From positions 1 to 64,000 of IMG/VR virus record IMGVR_UViG_3300020122_000057: 64,000 nt of DNA. One strand, 5' to 3'. The position numbers and the translations under genes were made by a program. This document shows, one piece after another, positions 54,867 to 63,088 of this stretch. Source of the stretch: a virus. The notes beneath the pieces are model-generated. The model was not told where the DNA came from and ran no database searches. It saw nothing but the letters and a program-made list of their open reading frames with translations. The first letter of the stretch is position 1; every line of letters starts with the position of its first letter.

Positions 54867-55165
54867 TTGTCAGCCACGTTCAACCGCAACGCTCGCAGGG
54901 TACTCGCGCTTTCTTGGGGACCGTGTGCAGTGCAAGTTCTAGCTATCCCCATCTTATAGGCGCTGCAATTCGCGTTTTTCCCCACTTCGCAGGTATTTTT
55001 ACGCCCGGTAGCTGAATCGTATGGCGCTGATTACCGTCCCTGTTGCATCCCTGCGCTAACTCGGATCGACTTTCGTTGTAGGGCTTCACGTCGTCCAACC
55101 CTCGGAGGGCACCAGTCCCTCCTACCGTCGGCTTTGCGGCTGACAAAGGTCCGAATCCCAACTGC
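54867..55165 (-). ncRNA. unassigned structured leader RNA of the tRNA operon
   Basis: About 300 nt between a near-consensus promoter and the first tRNA, with no credible coding frame. An 11-bp helix (55136-55146 with 54867-54877, one G-T) closes it. Internal hairpins include GGAGGG/CCCTCC and CGGTA/TACCG, and GGGGA/TCCCC. It lacks the landmark sequences of tmRNA, SRP RNA and RNase P RNA that I know. The predicted 5' end is near 55165. Confidence 0.6.
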
Positions 55166-55171
55166 AAGAGG

Positions 55172-55199
55172 ATTATAGCACATCCTGTTTATTTGTCAA
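55172..55199 (-). promoter_or_regulatory. near-perfect sigma-70 promoter of the tRNA operon
   Basis: TTGACA (55199-55194) and TATAAT (55177-55172) both match the consensus perfectly, with a 16-base spacer ending in TGTGC. It is the best promoter in the window and should drive the leader RNA, RNase P RNA and tRNAs leftward. Confidence 0.88.
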
Positions 55200-55208
55200 C
55201 AGGAAAAT

Positions 55209-55397
55209 TCAAATATCTTCGAAAGAAAGCAATTCGTGAATGGTTATCGTTTCCACAAGTATCCCAATGAATAGGAAAAATAGGGCAGCTACGTAATGTC
55301 CCAGTATCCAAGCCAAAGGAACCAGTGTCCAGAAAAATACGTAACCGATAGCGATGGCGAAAGCTACAAGCACTAATTTGAAGAACCAATTTATCAT
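55209..55397 (-). CDS. two-helix membrane protein
   Basis: The ATG is preceded by AAGGAGATAGT. The 62-aa peptide has two hydrophobic segments (FFKLVLVAFAIAIGYVFFWT and GHYVAALFFLFIGILVETIT) with short loops and an acidic end. It lies between the polymerase and the tRNA promoter. The role is unknown; another overlapping frame is a shadow. Confidence 0.7.
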   Translation of the reverse strand: MINWFFKLVLVAFAIAIGYVFFWTLVPLAWILGHYVAALFFLFIGILVETITIHELLSFEDI

Positions 55398-55452
55398 ACT
55401 ATCTCCTTCTGATCCGCCCAGTTATTTCAACCAACGCCAGTTTCTTCTATGA

Positions 55453-55480
55453 ATTATATTGCATACTGCTGTGTTTCTAA
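55453..55480 (-). promoter_or_regulatory. possible weak promoter, leftward
   Basis: TATAAT (55458-55453) has a poor -35, TTAGAA (55480-55475), at 16 bases. It lies just inside the spacer after the polymerase gene and could serve the 62-aa membrane protein. Confidence 0.35.
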
Positions 55481-55490
55481 CACCAAAGGT

Positions 55491-57398
55491 CTACCCATCT
55501 ATCGTCTCCTGATCTGCCCAGTTCAAACCCCGAGTCACATCAACAGGAATTTTCATACCCGGAATCTCTGGTATTTCAATCTCCATACACTCACGAATCC
55601 ATTTCTTAACTTCTCTTGGGTCATAGCATGAATCGACTACATATGTCAACTCGTCATGTATTTGCAAAGTAGGAATAAGCCGTGGATGATTCTCAGCGTT
55701 AACCATCGCATATTTCGTTATATGCGCTACTGGGTTACTTCCCCACATAGCCGCAGCCGTCTTCAATCTATCTTGTTCATAGCCATAACTAGCTAGTACA
55801 TATCCCGTGGGTGGCCGCACGCAACGTTCACGCTCAACTTGCTTAGTAATTTTCTTCTGCAATTCCCGCAATAGCGGGAATCCATTGAAATACTTCACCT
55901 GCACATCCAATGCTCGCTTGCGATTCTCGTAGGTTGCACTGCCGAATGCACGATTGGCTAGGTTGATTCCGGTGAACGTTACAACCTTTCCAAACACTAT
56001 CCAATCGTTAAACACGATTCTCGCCCCGGCTGCGATTTCGTTTACAATCTTCGGTCTACGCAACTCCGCTGGCTCGACTAGCTGCAATCCCTCCAGATAA
56101 TCCGTAGCGTGCGTAACAGACTTCGCCGCTTCGCGTGCATTACCCAATATCCGCGCAAACGGGTCATCCTCTTTTATTCCAATCATATCCCGCATATAGG
56201 CGTGGAAGTCTATATTGGGAATCTCCGTATGCCCCGCTAGATGGAGGAAGACTCGGTTCTCGGCATTCTTGAGGTCGGCGCGGTAAAGGTAATATCCATC
56301 TGGAGCGATAATAGCTCGCCGGATTTTCTTCCCAAGGGACTCTCCTGTAACGCGATCCTTGCGACGTTTAGCAACGTTCTGAAGATTCGGGTTTGAACAA
56401 GCCAGTCTTCCGGTGGAAGTAAAAAATTGCAGGTTGCAATGGATGAATCCGTCAGGGTCAACGTATCCTTCCCATCTATTTTTATCGTAATCGAATCTCC
56501 GGGGTGCAAACCAGCGGTCAGGTCCATTTCCTAGCTCCTTGTATTCAAGCAATCTCGCTAATTCTTCGTTGTCCGGGTCATCCTCGCATGCTTCCCGAAT
56601 CGTTTCTTCTTGGGCGTTGGGAAGCTTGAAACGCTCCATTACCTGCTTGGGAGAGTTTGGATTAAACGAGAACGTCTTCTCCAACTTCTCGCATTCAGTA
56701 ACGAACTCATCTCGTAACTTACCAATATACGGTACATCTACTAGCACGCCCCGCTCATTCATCTTCGCAAGAACGAGTGCAACGTCACGGTGTAAAGGAA
56801 TGAGCTTATCAACACCCATGAGAATAGCGCGTTGTAGGATTTTGGGGGCTGCGAGAGCAGGCCAATAGCAATCGTTACCATTGTACTCAAAAGGATTATG
56901 GCGAGGACACGGATTACCCAAACTTTCGCACGACTCTCCCCAACAATCTTTCCAATTTGGCGCATCGGTGTATTGCGAGCACATGGTCCAGAGATTCATA
57001 AATCCCCGGCCACGTCGCTCTCCCTCCTCGTCATCTGACTTCTTCGTTCCCTTACACAGACTCATATTCGTGAGCCAGTGATAATGGATCGTGTCCATTA
57101 TTTGCTTGGGGTCGATTCGGATTCCTTCTGCAACTGCCACACCATAATCGGCGCTAAGGAAGTTATGCCCAACAATAATTGCTTGCGGATTTCGGTAGAG
57201 AGTTTCAATGAGATAGTGTTTCCCTTCTTCGTGCGGTACAGATACAGTTCTTTCTCCGTCTGAGGCTCCAACAATCGTGGGTCGAGAAGTTCGCATGCTC
57301 CATTCCCAGTCCAGAGATAGATACGGCTTGGGGCGAAGCTGAAGTAAATCGCTGGGATTCCGGGAGACGTAGGGCCATTTCTTAGCGACGGAGAACAT
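55491..57398 (-). CDS. family A DNA polymerase with 3'-5' exonuclease
   Basis: A 635-aa polymerase. The N-terminal exonuclease has LDWEW (exo I), GHNFLSADY (exo II) and NGNDCYWPALA (exo III). The polymerase has motif A YRADLKNAENRVF (Asp near residue 375), motif B REAAKSVTHATDYL and motif C LQIHDELTYVV (about 582-584). Motif A differs from the usual DYSQIELR but keeps the Asp and Glu. This would be the replicative polymerase of the phage. There is no obvious ribosome binding site; the 70-aa frame upstream ends four bases before it. Confidence 0.93.
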   Translation of the reverse strand: MFSVAKKWPYVSRNPSDLLQLRPKPYLSLDWEWSMRTSRPTIVGASDGERTVSVPHEEGKHYLIETLYRNPQAIIVGHNFLSADYGVAVAEGIRIDPKQIMDTIHYHWLTNMSLCKGTKKSDDEEGERRGRGFMNLWTMCSQYTDAPNWKDCWGESCESLGNPCPRHNPFEYNGNDCYWPALAAPKILQRAILMGVDKLIPLHRDVALVLAKMNERGVLVDVPYIGKLRDEFVTECEKLEKTFSFNPNSPKQVMERFKLPNAQEETIREACEDDPDNEELARLLEYKELGNGPDRWFAPRRFDYDKNRWEGYVDPDGFIHCNLQFFTSTGRLACSNPNLQNVAKRRKDRVTGESLGKKIRRAIIAPDGYYLYRADLKNAENRVFLHLAGHTEIPNIDFHAYMRDMIGIKEDDPFARILGNAREAAKSVTHATDYLEGLQLVEPAELRRPKIVNEIAAGARIVFNDWIVFGKVVTFTGINLANRAFGSATYENRKRALDVQVKYFNGFPLLRELQKKITKQVERERCVRPPTGYVLASYGYEQDRLKTAAAMWGSNPVAHITKYAMVNAENHPRLIPTLQIHDELTYVVDSCYDPREVKKWIRECMEIEIPEIPGMKIPVDVTRGLNWADQETIDG

Positions 57399-57454
57399 TT
57401 AGCTATTATCTTTTGCCAGAGAGTCATTGTCAACCATATTCGTTTCTACGCGCT

Positions 57455-57573
57455 TGAGTTTAAGGGCACAGGGGGACGCCGTCGATGTTGGCTCGTGCCC
57501 ACCGAGTCGTGCTCCCACGTTGCTCGGATTTTGTACCGCCGCACGACGACGCCCCATTGTGCCCTTAAACTCA
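57455..57573. repeat. 119-bp inverted-repeat element upstream of the polymerase
   Basis: GAGTTTAAGGGCACA (57456-57470) and its exact complement (57558-57572) form a perfect 15-bp inverted repeat. The arms extend imperfectly inwards through CGACG(G/A)CG to nearly 30 bp, around a GC-rich loop. It could be a strong RNA hairpin or a miniature mobile element. The 70-aa frame crossing it (57399-57611) is not convincing as protein. Confidence 0.7.
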
Positions 57574-57579
57574 CGACAT

Positions 57580-57915
57580 TCAAGCTTTAGGCATTGCTTC
57601 CAAAGCTTCAACTAACTTCTTCGTAGCCTGTGCCGCCTCTCCAATTCCCGCCGGATCGGAGAGAGTAATTGTCTCGTCATAATCCTCCACCATATCGTGG
57701 ATAGCGGAAGCGAGGATAAGCTCTAATGCCAGAATAACCTTGTAGGTTTCAACTTTGGTATGCGGTTTAATATCGTCAAGGAAGTTCTTCGCCAGTATTG
57801 ATATCTCATCCTGTGCGCCTTCCTTGACAGCTACTTCCGCGCATTGTTTCAAAGTTATTTTACGAAGGATTTCGTATAGTACTGGATGGTCTTTCATTAA
57901 GCTCCGTAGTTGCAT
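57580..57915 (-). CDS. 111-aa helical protein, paralogue of its neighbour
   Basis: A wholly helical, acidic protein. Residues about 25-80 (KEGAQDEISILAKNFLDDIK; ETYKVILALELILASAIHDM) align with the adjacent 92-aa protein. No motif recognised. Probably a tandem duplication that has diverged. Confidence 0.7.
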   Translation of the reverse strand: MQLRSLMKDHPVLYEILRKITLKQCAEVAVKEGAQDEISILAKNFLDDIKPHTKVETYKVILALELILASAIHDMVEDYDETITLSDPAGIGEAAQATKKLVEALEAMPKA

Positions 57916-57916
57916 G

Positions 57917-58195
57917 TCAGTTCTCCTTTTCTCCCTTTAAACCATCTACCGATGCCATGATTGATTGCGTGAACAACAGATAGAAAGCCAGAATAACCCG
58001 GTAGTTTTCCTGATTATCCGTGAGTCCCTGTAATTGCAAAAGCATATCCTTCGCTAGCTCGGCAATTTTATCCTGCGTCTTTTCCTTGAAAGCAATATCA
58101 ATACACTCTCCCACCACTGTATCGGTTATGCTTAGAAAAGACTCCTTATCCTTGAATAACATTTTCCCGAATTCTGTATCTTTAGCGTTAGACAT
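57917..58195 (-). CDS. 92-aa helical protein, paralogue of its neighbour
   Basis: Start at 58195, eight bases inside the UDG-like gene's end. The central part (KEKTQDKIAELAKDMLLQLQ; ENYRVILAFYLLFTQSIMAS) matches the downstream neighbour. The longer upstream reading is only a shadow of the UDG-like gene. Function unknown. Confidence 0.7.
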   Translation of the reverse strand: MSNAKDTEFGKMLFKDKESFLSITDTVVGECIDIAFKEKTQDKIAELAKDMLLQLQGLTDNQENYRVILAFYLLFTQSIMASVDGLKGEKEN

Positions 58196-59048
58196 TTTTC
58201 TTCTCCTTTTTCTGTACCGAATCCGTAAGAGCCATGTACTCCGCGCCGGAAAGCTCGCAATTAATGGACATGCCATGCTCGAATGGGGTAGCGGATGCTA
58301 GCAATTTCACGATTACGTCCTTAACCTTAATCTTCTTAGCCTTAACTGCCTTCGCTTTAATGGCCACTTTCATCCCCTCTTTCATCCGATTCGATCTCAG
58401 AGTCCCAGTCAGTGAAGTTTCCATCTGGTAATGTCCGCACCATCTCGTTACATTTCCTGCATAGCCCATCCACAATTGCACCACTTTCCCACCGCACAGT
58501 ACAAGCGGCCTTTCCGCAGATGCAGCATAATCTTTGGCCTTCTCGAATACGCGAATCATTAGTGGCAGCGGCGTCACATCCCGTGCTATTGCCGCCGGGT
58601 GGATATTCACCAGATTCACCGTCGCTCCGTATTCGTTCCATCGGTCATATTGCCTGCAACAAGCTTCGGCTTTCTTCTTTACGTCCCCAGTGGGGTATTG
58701 AGACTCTCCAAGTTTTGGAGGCAAACACCGCAGTCCATTATCAACGAACACAGACTCACGGCTGATTTGCACAGCACCCAATCCCCAGTTCCAGAGAATT
58801 CCTCCAGCTTTGCCAACAACGGGTTGCCCTCGTCGGAGGAATTCATCACTGAGATACGGAAACGCCTTCCGTCTTCTTGCCAGTTCAGCGTCATCAACGG
58901 TATAGGTGAGTTCATCTCGACCCGGTGCCTCCAAAAATAAAGCTAACTTTGCTGTCTTCGGATCACCACTACCGAGAACGAAACCCGTTCCTTTCCCGGC
59001 CAGTGGGCATCCAATATCGTAACATTGCTTAGGTTGGCCTAGAGGCAT
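58188..59048 (-). CDS. uracil-DNA glycosylase superfamily-like protein
   Basis: A 286-aa protein with LALFLEAPGRDE, RRGQPVVGKAGGILWNW, VDNGLRCLPPK and LVLCGGKVVQLWMG. These match, in order, the motifs of the iron-sulfur type UDG families (GEAPGxxE, GxPFVGxAG, N-x-x-x-C, the central strand). Four cysteines at the right places may bind a cluster. A C-terminal Lys-rich extension is extra. It could repair uracil or bind modified DNA. Confidence 0.75.
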   Translation of the reverse strand: MPLGQPKQCYDIGCPLAGKGTGFVLGSGDPKTAKLALFLEAPGRDELTYTVDDAELARRRKAFPYLSDEFLRRGQPVVGKAGGILWNWGLGAVQISRESVFVDNGLRCLPPKLGESQYPTGDVKKKAEACCRQYDRWNEYGATVNLVNIHPAAIARDVTPLPLMIRVFEKAKDYAASAERPLVLCGGKVVQLWMGYAGNVTRWCGHYQMETSLTGTLRSNRMKEGMKVAIKAKAVKAKKIKVKDVIVKLLASATPFEHGMSINCELSGAEYMALTDSVQKKEKKNV

Positions 59049-60129
59049 CGAACCCCATCTTATCTGACTCGTATTCCTTGACTGACTTAGGCTTCTTGGC
59101 CATAATTTTTAGCTTGGCGATGATTGTATCGTACGGCTTATCCAAGCAGCACACGCCGACAATCAATTCGCGCATGAACGCGAGACTCATACCATCCGTA
59201 TCCTTGAGCCAACGCTCCACGTCGATCTTCCGTACATCCTCTTCCGGCACCCGGCTTTGGATATAAGCAAAACGCATTTCCTTGCTTGGCATGCCAATCT
59301 GGATAACCTCGTCAAATCTCCCCGGACGCTTGAGAAAACGCGCCCCGAGATTCTCCGGGAAATTAGTAGTAGCAACATTAACTACGTTACTGATTTGCCG
59401 CTCACCATCCAGAATGGATAATAATTCGGAATCACCAAATACCTTCGTAATCTCATCAATATCCTCAAAGATACTGACAATTGGCCGTTCCGGTTCCACC
59501 GCACGAATCATTTCCAGTGCATCCGCCGTGTCGCTTGGACGATTACTGTGGATGAATACGATCCCATCCATCGCCACTACATCCCGGCCCAGTAAAATCA
59601 TAGTACTCGTCTTCCCGCTGCCAGCGGGACCAAATAGCATAACGCCGCGTTTGTATAGCTGTCCCAGTGCCTTGAAGCGATCCTTCTGCTTCCAAAAGTG
59701 CTGGATATCACGTAGGACTTGTAGGCTAGCACTATCGGGCATTTCGATTAGCGTATCCGTAACTACGGTAGCCTTGCGAATCGCTAGTCCAATGTTCGGC
59801 AATTGAATCCCCTTGTAAATTCCCGCAGGGAGTCCCTTTACCGTTTTGCCGCAAGGGGCGTATGTGTTAGCCGGAAGAACCGTCCACTGCTCCCGGCCAG
59901 CCGTTACGGACATTAGAGAATCGAAATCCTCGTCATCGTCTACAATTATACCTGCCTTGCTTCCGGGTATGCGTTTTGCTACAGAAAATGCTCTATCCGG
60001 CGCGTTCTCGATTAACTCCTGTGTCTCGGGGTCCATAGGCACTCCGAATATCCTCCGTAAAGTTTCTTCTACTTCTTTAGACAGCCGACGACGTTTTCGT
60101 TGCAGGGGCCAAGGTTGCGAGGAAATCAT
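59029..60129 (-). CDS. AAA+ ATPase (Cdc48/Vps4/FtsH-type)
   Basis: A 366-aa single AAA+ module: Walker A GPAGSGKT (167-174), Walker B IVSIFEDIDE (217-226), sensor-1 VATTN and arginine fingers in RPGRFDEVIQIGMP (268-271). The N-terminal 150 residues have no known domain and an acidic loop. It overlaps the PspA-like gene by 53 bases (a later ATG at 60036 is possible). It may disassemble or remodel the PspA-like polymer, by analogy with Vps4 and ESCRT-III. Confidence 0.9.
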   Translation of the reverse strand: MISSQPWPLQRKRRRLSKEVEETLRRIFGVPMDPETQELIENAPDRAFSVAKRIPGSKAGIIVDDDEDFDSLMSVTAGREQWTVLPANTYAPCGKTVKGLPAGIYKGIQLPNIGLAIRKATVVTDTLIEMPDSASLQVLRDIQHFWKQKDRFKALGQLYKRGVMLFGPAGSGKTSTMILLGRDVVAMDGIVFIHSNRPSDTADALEMIRAVEPERPIVSIFEDIDEITKVFGDSELLSILDGERQISNVVNVATTNFPENLGARFLKRPGRFDEVIQIGMPSKEMRFAYIQSRVPEEDVRKIDVERWLKDTDGMSLAFMRELIVGVCCLDKPYDTIIAKLKIMAKKPKSVKEYESDKMGFDASRPT

Positions 60130-60763
60130 CTACCTGCGCCTCATGTTCCGGGTCGGAATCTACATGCACGTCACCCATAGCACGGTTGAACTTCTCCGTA
60201 GCTACGTCGTTACGCGCCTGCATCCGGCTCTGTAGGTCATCTACGTTGATATCCACGCCGCCAGAAACTAACTTCCCCGCTGTAGTAAGGCTGGCCGCAG
60301 CTTGTTCCTTGGCCTTACTCTCACGATCCAGACTTTCAAGCCGACGAACATTCGCTACCATTTCCTCATGGCGTGCTTCAAGCTTGGCTACCGCTGCGTC
60401 TAGGCCAGCACTAGTCTGCTTCTGCGTCTCAAGTTGAGCGATATTACGATCCAAATCTTGCTGTGCCCGTAGAACTTCGGACGCTTTTAACCGTGCTAGG
60501 TCGCTGCGATTCGTGGCAAGGTACTTCGCCGCAGCCACTTTGCCGATATTGATACGAGTTTGCAAGTCGCCCTGTTCACGAGTAAGCGTCCGTATCTGTC
60601 CAGCTTGAATCGCGGCTTCGTTCTTTAACCGATCCAACGCATCTTCCAAGTCCCGTACATACTGACGCAATGCCGATGGGCTATTCAAGTCGATAGCCTT
60701 GTCCAGCAAATCATGCACGGTACCCAACGTAACCGTTCGCAACTTCTGAATAAATGTACTCAC
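60077..60763 (-). CDS. PspA/IM30 (bacterial ESCRT-III-like) protein
   Basis: The 228-aa protein starts MSTFIQKLRTVTLGTVHDLL, DKAIDLNSPSALRQYVRDLE, then long coiled coil (DALDRLKNEAAIQAGQIRTL). This is the signature layout of PspA/Vipp1: an amphipathic helix 0 and then the alpha1-alpha4 hairpin. Such proteins form rods and rings that bind and repair membranes. It lies between the AAA+ ATPase and the TPM gene, so a joint membrane function is likely. Confidence 0.85.
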   Translation of the reverse strand: MSTFIQKLRTVTLGTVHDLLDKAIDLNSPSALRQYVRDLEDALDRLKNEAAIQAGQIRTLTREQGDLQTRINIGKVAAAKYLATNRSDLARLKASEVLRAQQDLDRNIAQLETQKQTSAGLDAAVAKLEARHEEMVANVRRLESLDRESKAKEQAAASLTTAGKLVSGGVDINVDDLQSRMQARNDVATEKFNRAMGDVHVDSDPEHEAQVDDFLATLAPATKTSSAV

Positions 60764-60778
60764 GTTAGTCTCTCCCTC

Positions 60779-62152
60779 TTAGAATCCGCTACTATCACTG
60801 CTGAAACTTGAACTGCTGTCGCTAAAACTTGATCCACTATCAAAACTCGAACTGTCGCTGCTAAACGAATCGCTACTTGAGCTAGAGCTTGAATCACTAC
60901 TGCTACTATCATAGCTAGAACTATCGCTTGTGAAACTAGGACTATCATCCTGCCGCGACGTAGGATATTCTACTGGAGCATCTTCATGATGATGTTCATG
61001 GACGACTTCCTCATCCACAATTACCGGAAGCACGACGGGGGTGTAGATTTGTGTCGGAGGGTAATAATCCGGTTGTGCTGCGCGAGTATATCCCGGTCCT
61101 GCGCTGCTACCCCCACTCGCTGCCACTGTCTTATGCTTAGGGGATCGTGATGAGTGGCTCGGTATCGTCGCGCTCTTTGGCGCTGGACTCGGTCCCGGCG
61201 CTGCTTTTACCACTACTCCGTCCAATGAAGCAGTAATCGCACGAATGTCTGAGCGAAAGCTTTCATACTTTTCTTCAATCGCTTCGTAGTTACCCTTCGT
61301 TAGTCCGTCAGTATTCGGATTACCCTTCTCCGATGCGGCGAATTCAGAATACTCTTCCATAAGCGCGTCATAACGTAACTGCGCTATCTTATTGGGAGTT
61401 TCCTCCAGTTTATCCCGCAACGCATTAATCAAATGGATAGTTGAGGATCGCGCCATAATCGCACTCATCTGCGCGTTGTGGGTATCTTCCTCACTAGTTT
61501 GACGGCGGGATAGTAGATAATGTATTCCCCACGCCAACCCGCCAAGGGAACCGAGAATTAGCAATAAATAACCAAAATGCCACAGTCCCGTATAGTCAAC
61601 AGCGGCATAGGTCGTCGTACTCACCGCCGGATGTAGCGCCTCATCCTTAGCCGCAGCGAGACGCTTGGCAATCTGTTCCAGTCCCAGTGTCAACCCAATA
61701 GCCCATTCTCCCTGCCGGAAACTTGGAGCCATAAAGTCCATACGAATGCGCGTGGAATGACTATCCAGCGCCTTCTTCCACTGACTACCGTAATAAATAC
61801 CCATCTTCCGCGTGTCCGGGGCCAGCCCAGCCACAATTAGCGTACTCTTCGGTCCCCCGTTAATCGCTTGCCACGATGGGCACTCCTTCACCCACTGGTT
61901 CACCATAACATCCAAATTCTCAATCTTACCCTCGGCAATGACAACGTGCGTCTCTGCGCCCTCGGCGTTCACTGTCTGCGCTGCCTTCACTACACGTTCA
62001 TTCTCAGAAGTTTTCAATACCCCGTCACTACCAACAACAACCTTCGCGCAAGGATCAATTCGCATACCTTGGCCGTAGGCTACATACGCCCATCCTAATA
62101 GAATCGTTCCCGCAATCAACGCTCTTTTGCCACCGCTATTTATATTTCCCAT
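60779..62152 (-). CDS. membrane-anchored TPM-domain protein with Ser/Asp-rich tail
   Basis: A 457-aa protein. A signal-like start (LIAGTILLGWAYVAYGQG) precedes a TPM-type region (VNQWVKECPSWQAINGGPKS; KMGIYYGSQWKKALDSHSTR), a membrane helix (about 193-218, YLLLILGSLGGLAWGIHYLL), a cytosolic coiled part, a His cluster HEHHHEDAP and a Ser/Asp repeat tail of about 60 residues. It recalls YgcG-type TPM proteins found beside PspA in bacteria. It is 15 bases upstream of the PspA-like start. Confidence 0.75.
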   Translation of the reverse strand: MGNINSGGKRALIAGTILLGWAYVAYGQGMRIDPCAKVVVGSDGVLKTSENERVVKAAQTVNAEGAETHVVIAEGKIENLDVMVNQWVKECPSWQAINGGPKSTLIVAGLAPDTRKMGIYYGSQWKKALDSHSTRIRMDFMAPSFRQGEWAIGLTLGLEQIAKRLAAAKDEALHPAVSTTTYAAVDYTGLWHFGYLLLILGSLGGLAWGIHYLLSRRQTSEEDTHNAQMSAIMARSSTIHLINALRDKLEETPNKIAQLRYDALMEEYSEFAASEKGNPNTDGLTKGNYEAIEEKYESFRSDIRAITASLDGVVVKAAPGPSPAPKSATIPSHSSRSPKHKTVAASGGSSAGPGYTRAAQPDYYPPTQIYTPVVLPVIVDEEVVHEHHHEDAPVEYPTSRQDDSPSFTSDSSSYDSSSSDSSSSSSSDSFSSDSSSFDSGSSFSDSSSSFSSDSSGF

Positions 62153-62250
62153 ATCCCTCTCCTCGTAATTTCGACGTAAAAATAGGGAAGCCTACACACA
62201 CGGAGACTTCCCTATCGGCGGAGCAGCCTACCTCCGAACGGAGGATACCT

Positions 62251-62868
62251 TTATTCCCAACTCTTGCGCAGCCCTTTGAAGCGCTTTGGATTCGTAGCTT
62301 CACTGATATCCAGAATGCGCTTTACCCGCAACATATCCGCATATTGCGGCTCGGCATTCGCTTCAGTACCACGAGGAAATACAACCTGTGCCCCGGTAAT
62401 GGCCGAGTTAAGCGCCGATACGTATTCCGTAAACGTATTCACGGGTTGAATCTGCGACACCAACCCCTGCCGGATACCAATACCGAAAAGCTGTTCCAGT
62501 TCCGCATCGTGCTTTTCGTTACGAATCGTCCTTGCGTACTGTTGCTGTTGATTGCCCTTTTGTTTGGTCTTTCCGGTAACTTCGTCCAGCACCGTAGTTC
62601 CCAGTGGCAGGGTATTCGGATCAACCTTCACATTTTCCACGAACCCCTTCGGAACGAACACACGATAATTTGTCGTGAATCCTTCATCCAAAGAAGTAAG
62701 AGCAATGTCAATCGCAACCGCACCCGAATCAAACACCTTGCTCGTCACACCGTCAACCCGCCCACGGTGAACATCGCCCTGTGGCGCAGGTTTTGCAATG
62801 GATGGAGTATCAGGAAATAGAGCCTCCAAGCCAGTCGTTACTGCATTATCTTGTGTCAAATTACTCAC
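62251..62868 (-). CDS. 205-aa replication-region protein, possible ssDNA-binding-like
   Basis: The N-terminal half is beta-rich (GRVDGVTSKVFDSGAVAIDI; GFTTNYRVFVPKGFVENV), followed by a helical Gln-rich region and a beta end. Position next to a Sak4/RecA-like ATPase suggests a single-strand DNA-binding or annealing partner. No OB-fold motif can be proven by eye. The leader AAGGTGAGTA lies near its start. Confidence 0.5.
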   Translation of the reverse strand: MSNLTQDNAVTTGLEALFPDTPSIAKPAPQGDVHRGRVDGVTSKVFDSGAVAIDIALTSLDEGFTTNYRVFVPKGFVENVKVDPNTLPLGTTVLDEVTGKTKQKGNQQQQYARTIRNEKHDAELEQLFGIGIRQGLVSQIQPVNTFTEYVSALNSAITGAQVVFPRGTEANAEPQYADMLRVKRILDISEATNPKRFKGLRKSWE

Positions 62869-62890
62869 CTTACTACCTCCGTTAATTTAC

Positions 62891-63088
62891 TTACTTTACA
62901 TTCAATGGTGGCCTGCCACGCTTGCCTGTTTCCCACGCTTTCAGCCCCAAACTCGTTCTCTTTCTTAACCGATCCTTATCCAAATGAAACTGGCACGAAT
63001 TATCGCTGCCGGGTGCTCTTGGGCGTCCACAGCGCATGCAGTTTCCTAAGCCTAATTGTTTCTTCTCCCATCGTCTCCGCGCATCCAC
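62891..63088 (-). CDS. small CxxC/CxxxH zinc protein
   Basis: The 65-aa basic protein carries CMRCGRPRAPGSDNSCQFHL, a short zinc-knuckle-like arrangement, and Arg/Lys-rich flanks. It overlaps the upstream ATPase stop by one base, indicating coupling. It may bind nucleic acid. No family recognised. Confidence 0.65.
   Translation of the reverse strand: MDARRRWEKKQLGLGNCMRCGRPRAPGSDNSCQFHLDKDRLRKRTSLGLKAWETGKRGRPPLNVK

Noticed and set aside
54867-55165. tmRNA as identity of the leader RNA
   Set aside because: It has a GGATTCGG start-like motif but no T-arm, CCA end or tag ending in ALAA.
54943-55167. 74-aa open frame in the tRNA-operon leader
   Set aside because: It needs a TTG start with no ribosome binding site right at the promoter, and the sequence is better explained by RNA helices.
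57399-57611. 70-aa open frame ending just before the polymerase
   Set aside because: It is read through the long inverted repeat and looks like a translation of the hairpin. Its end position next to the polymerase may be chance.
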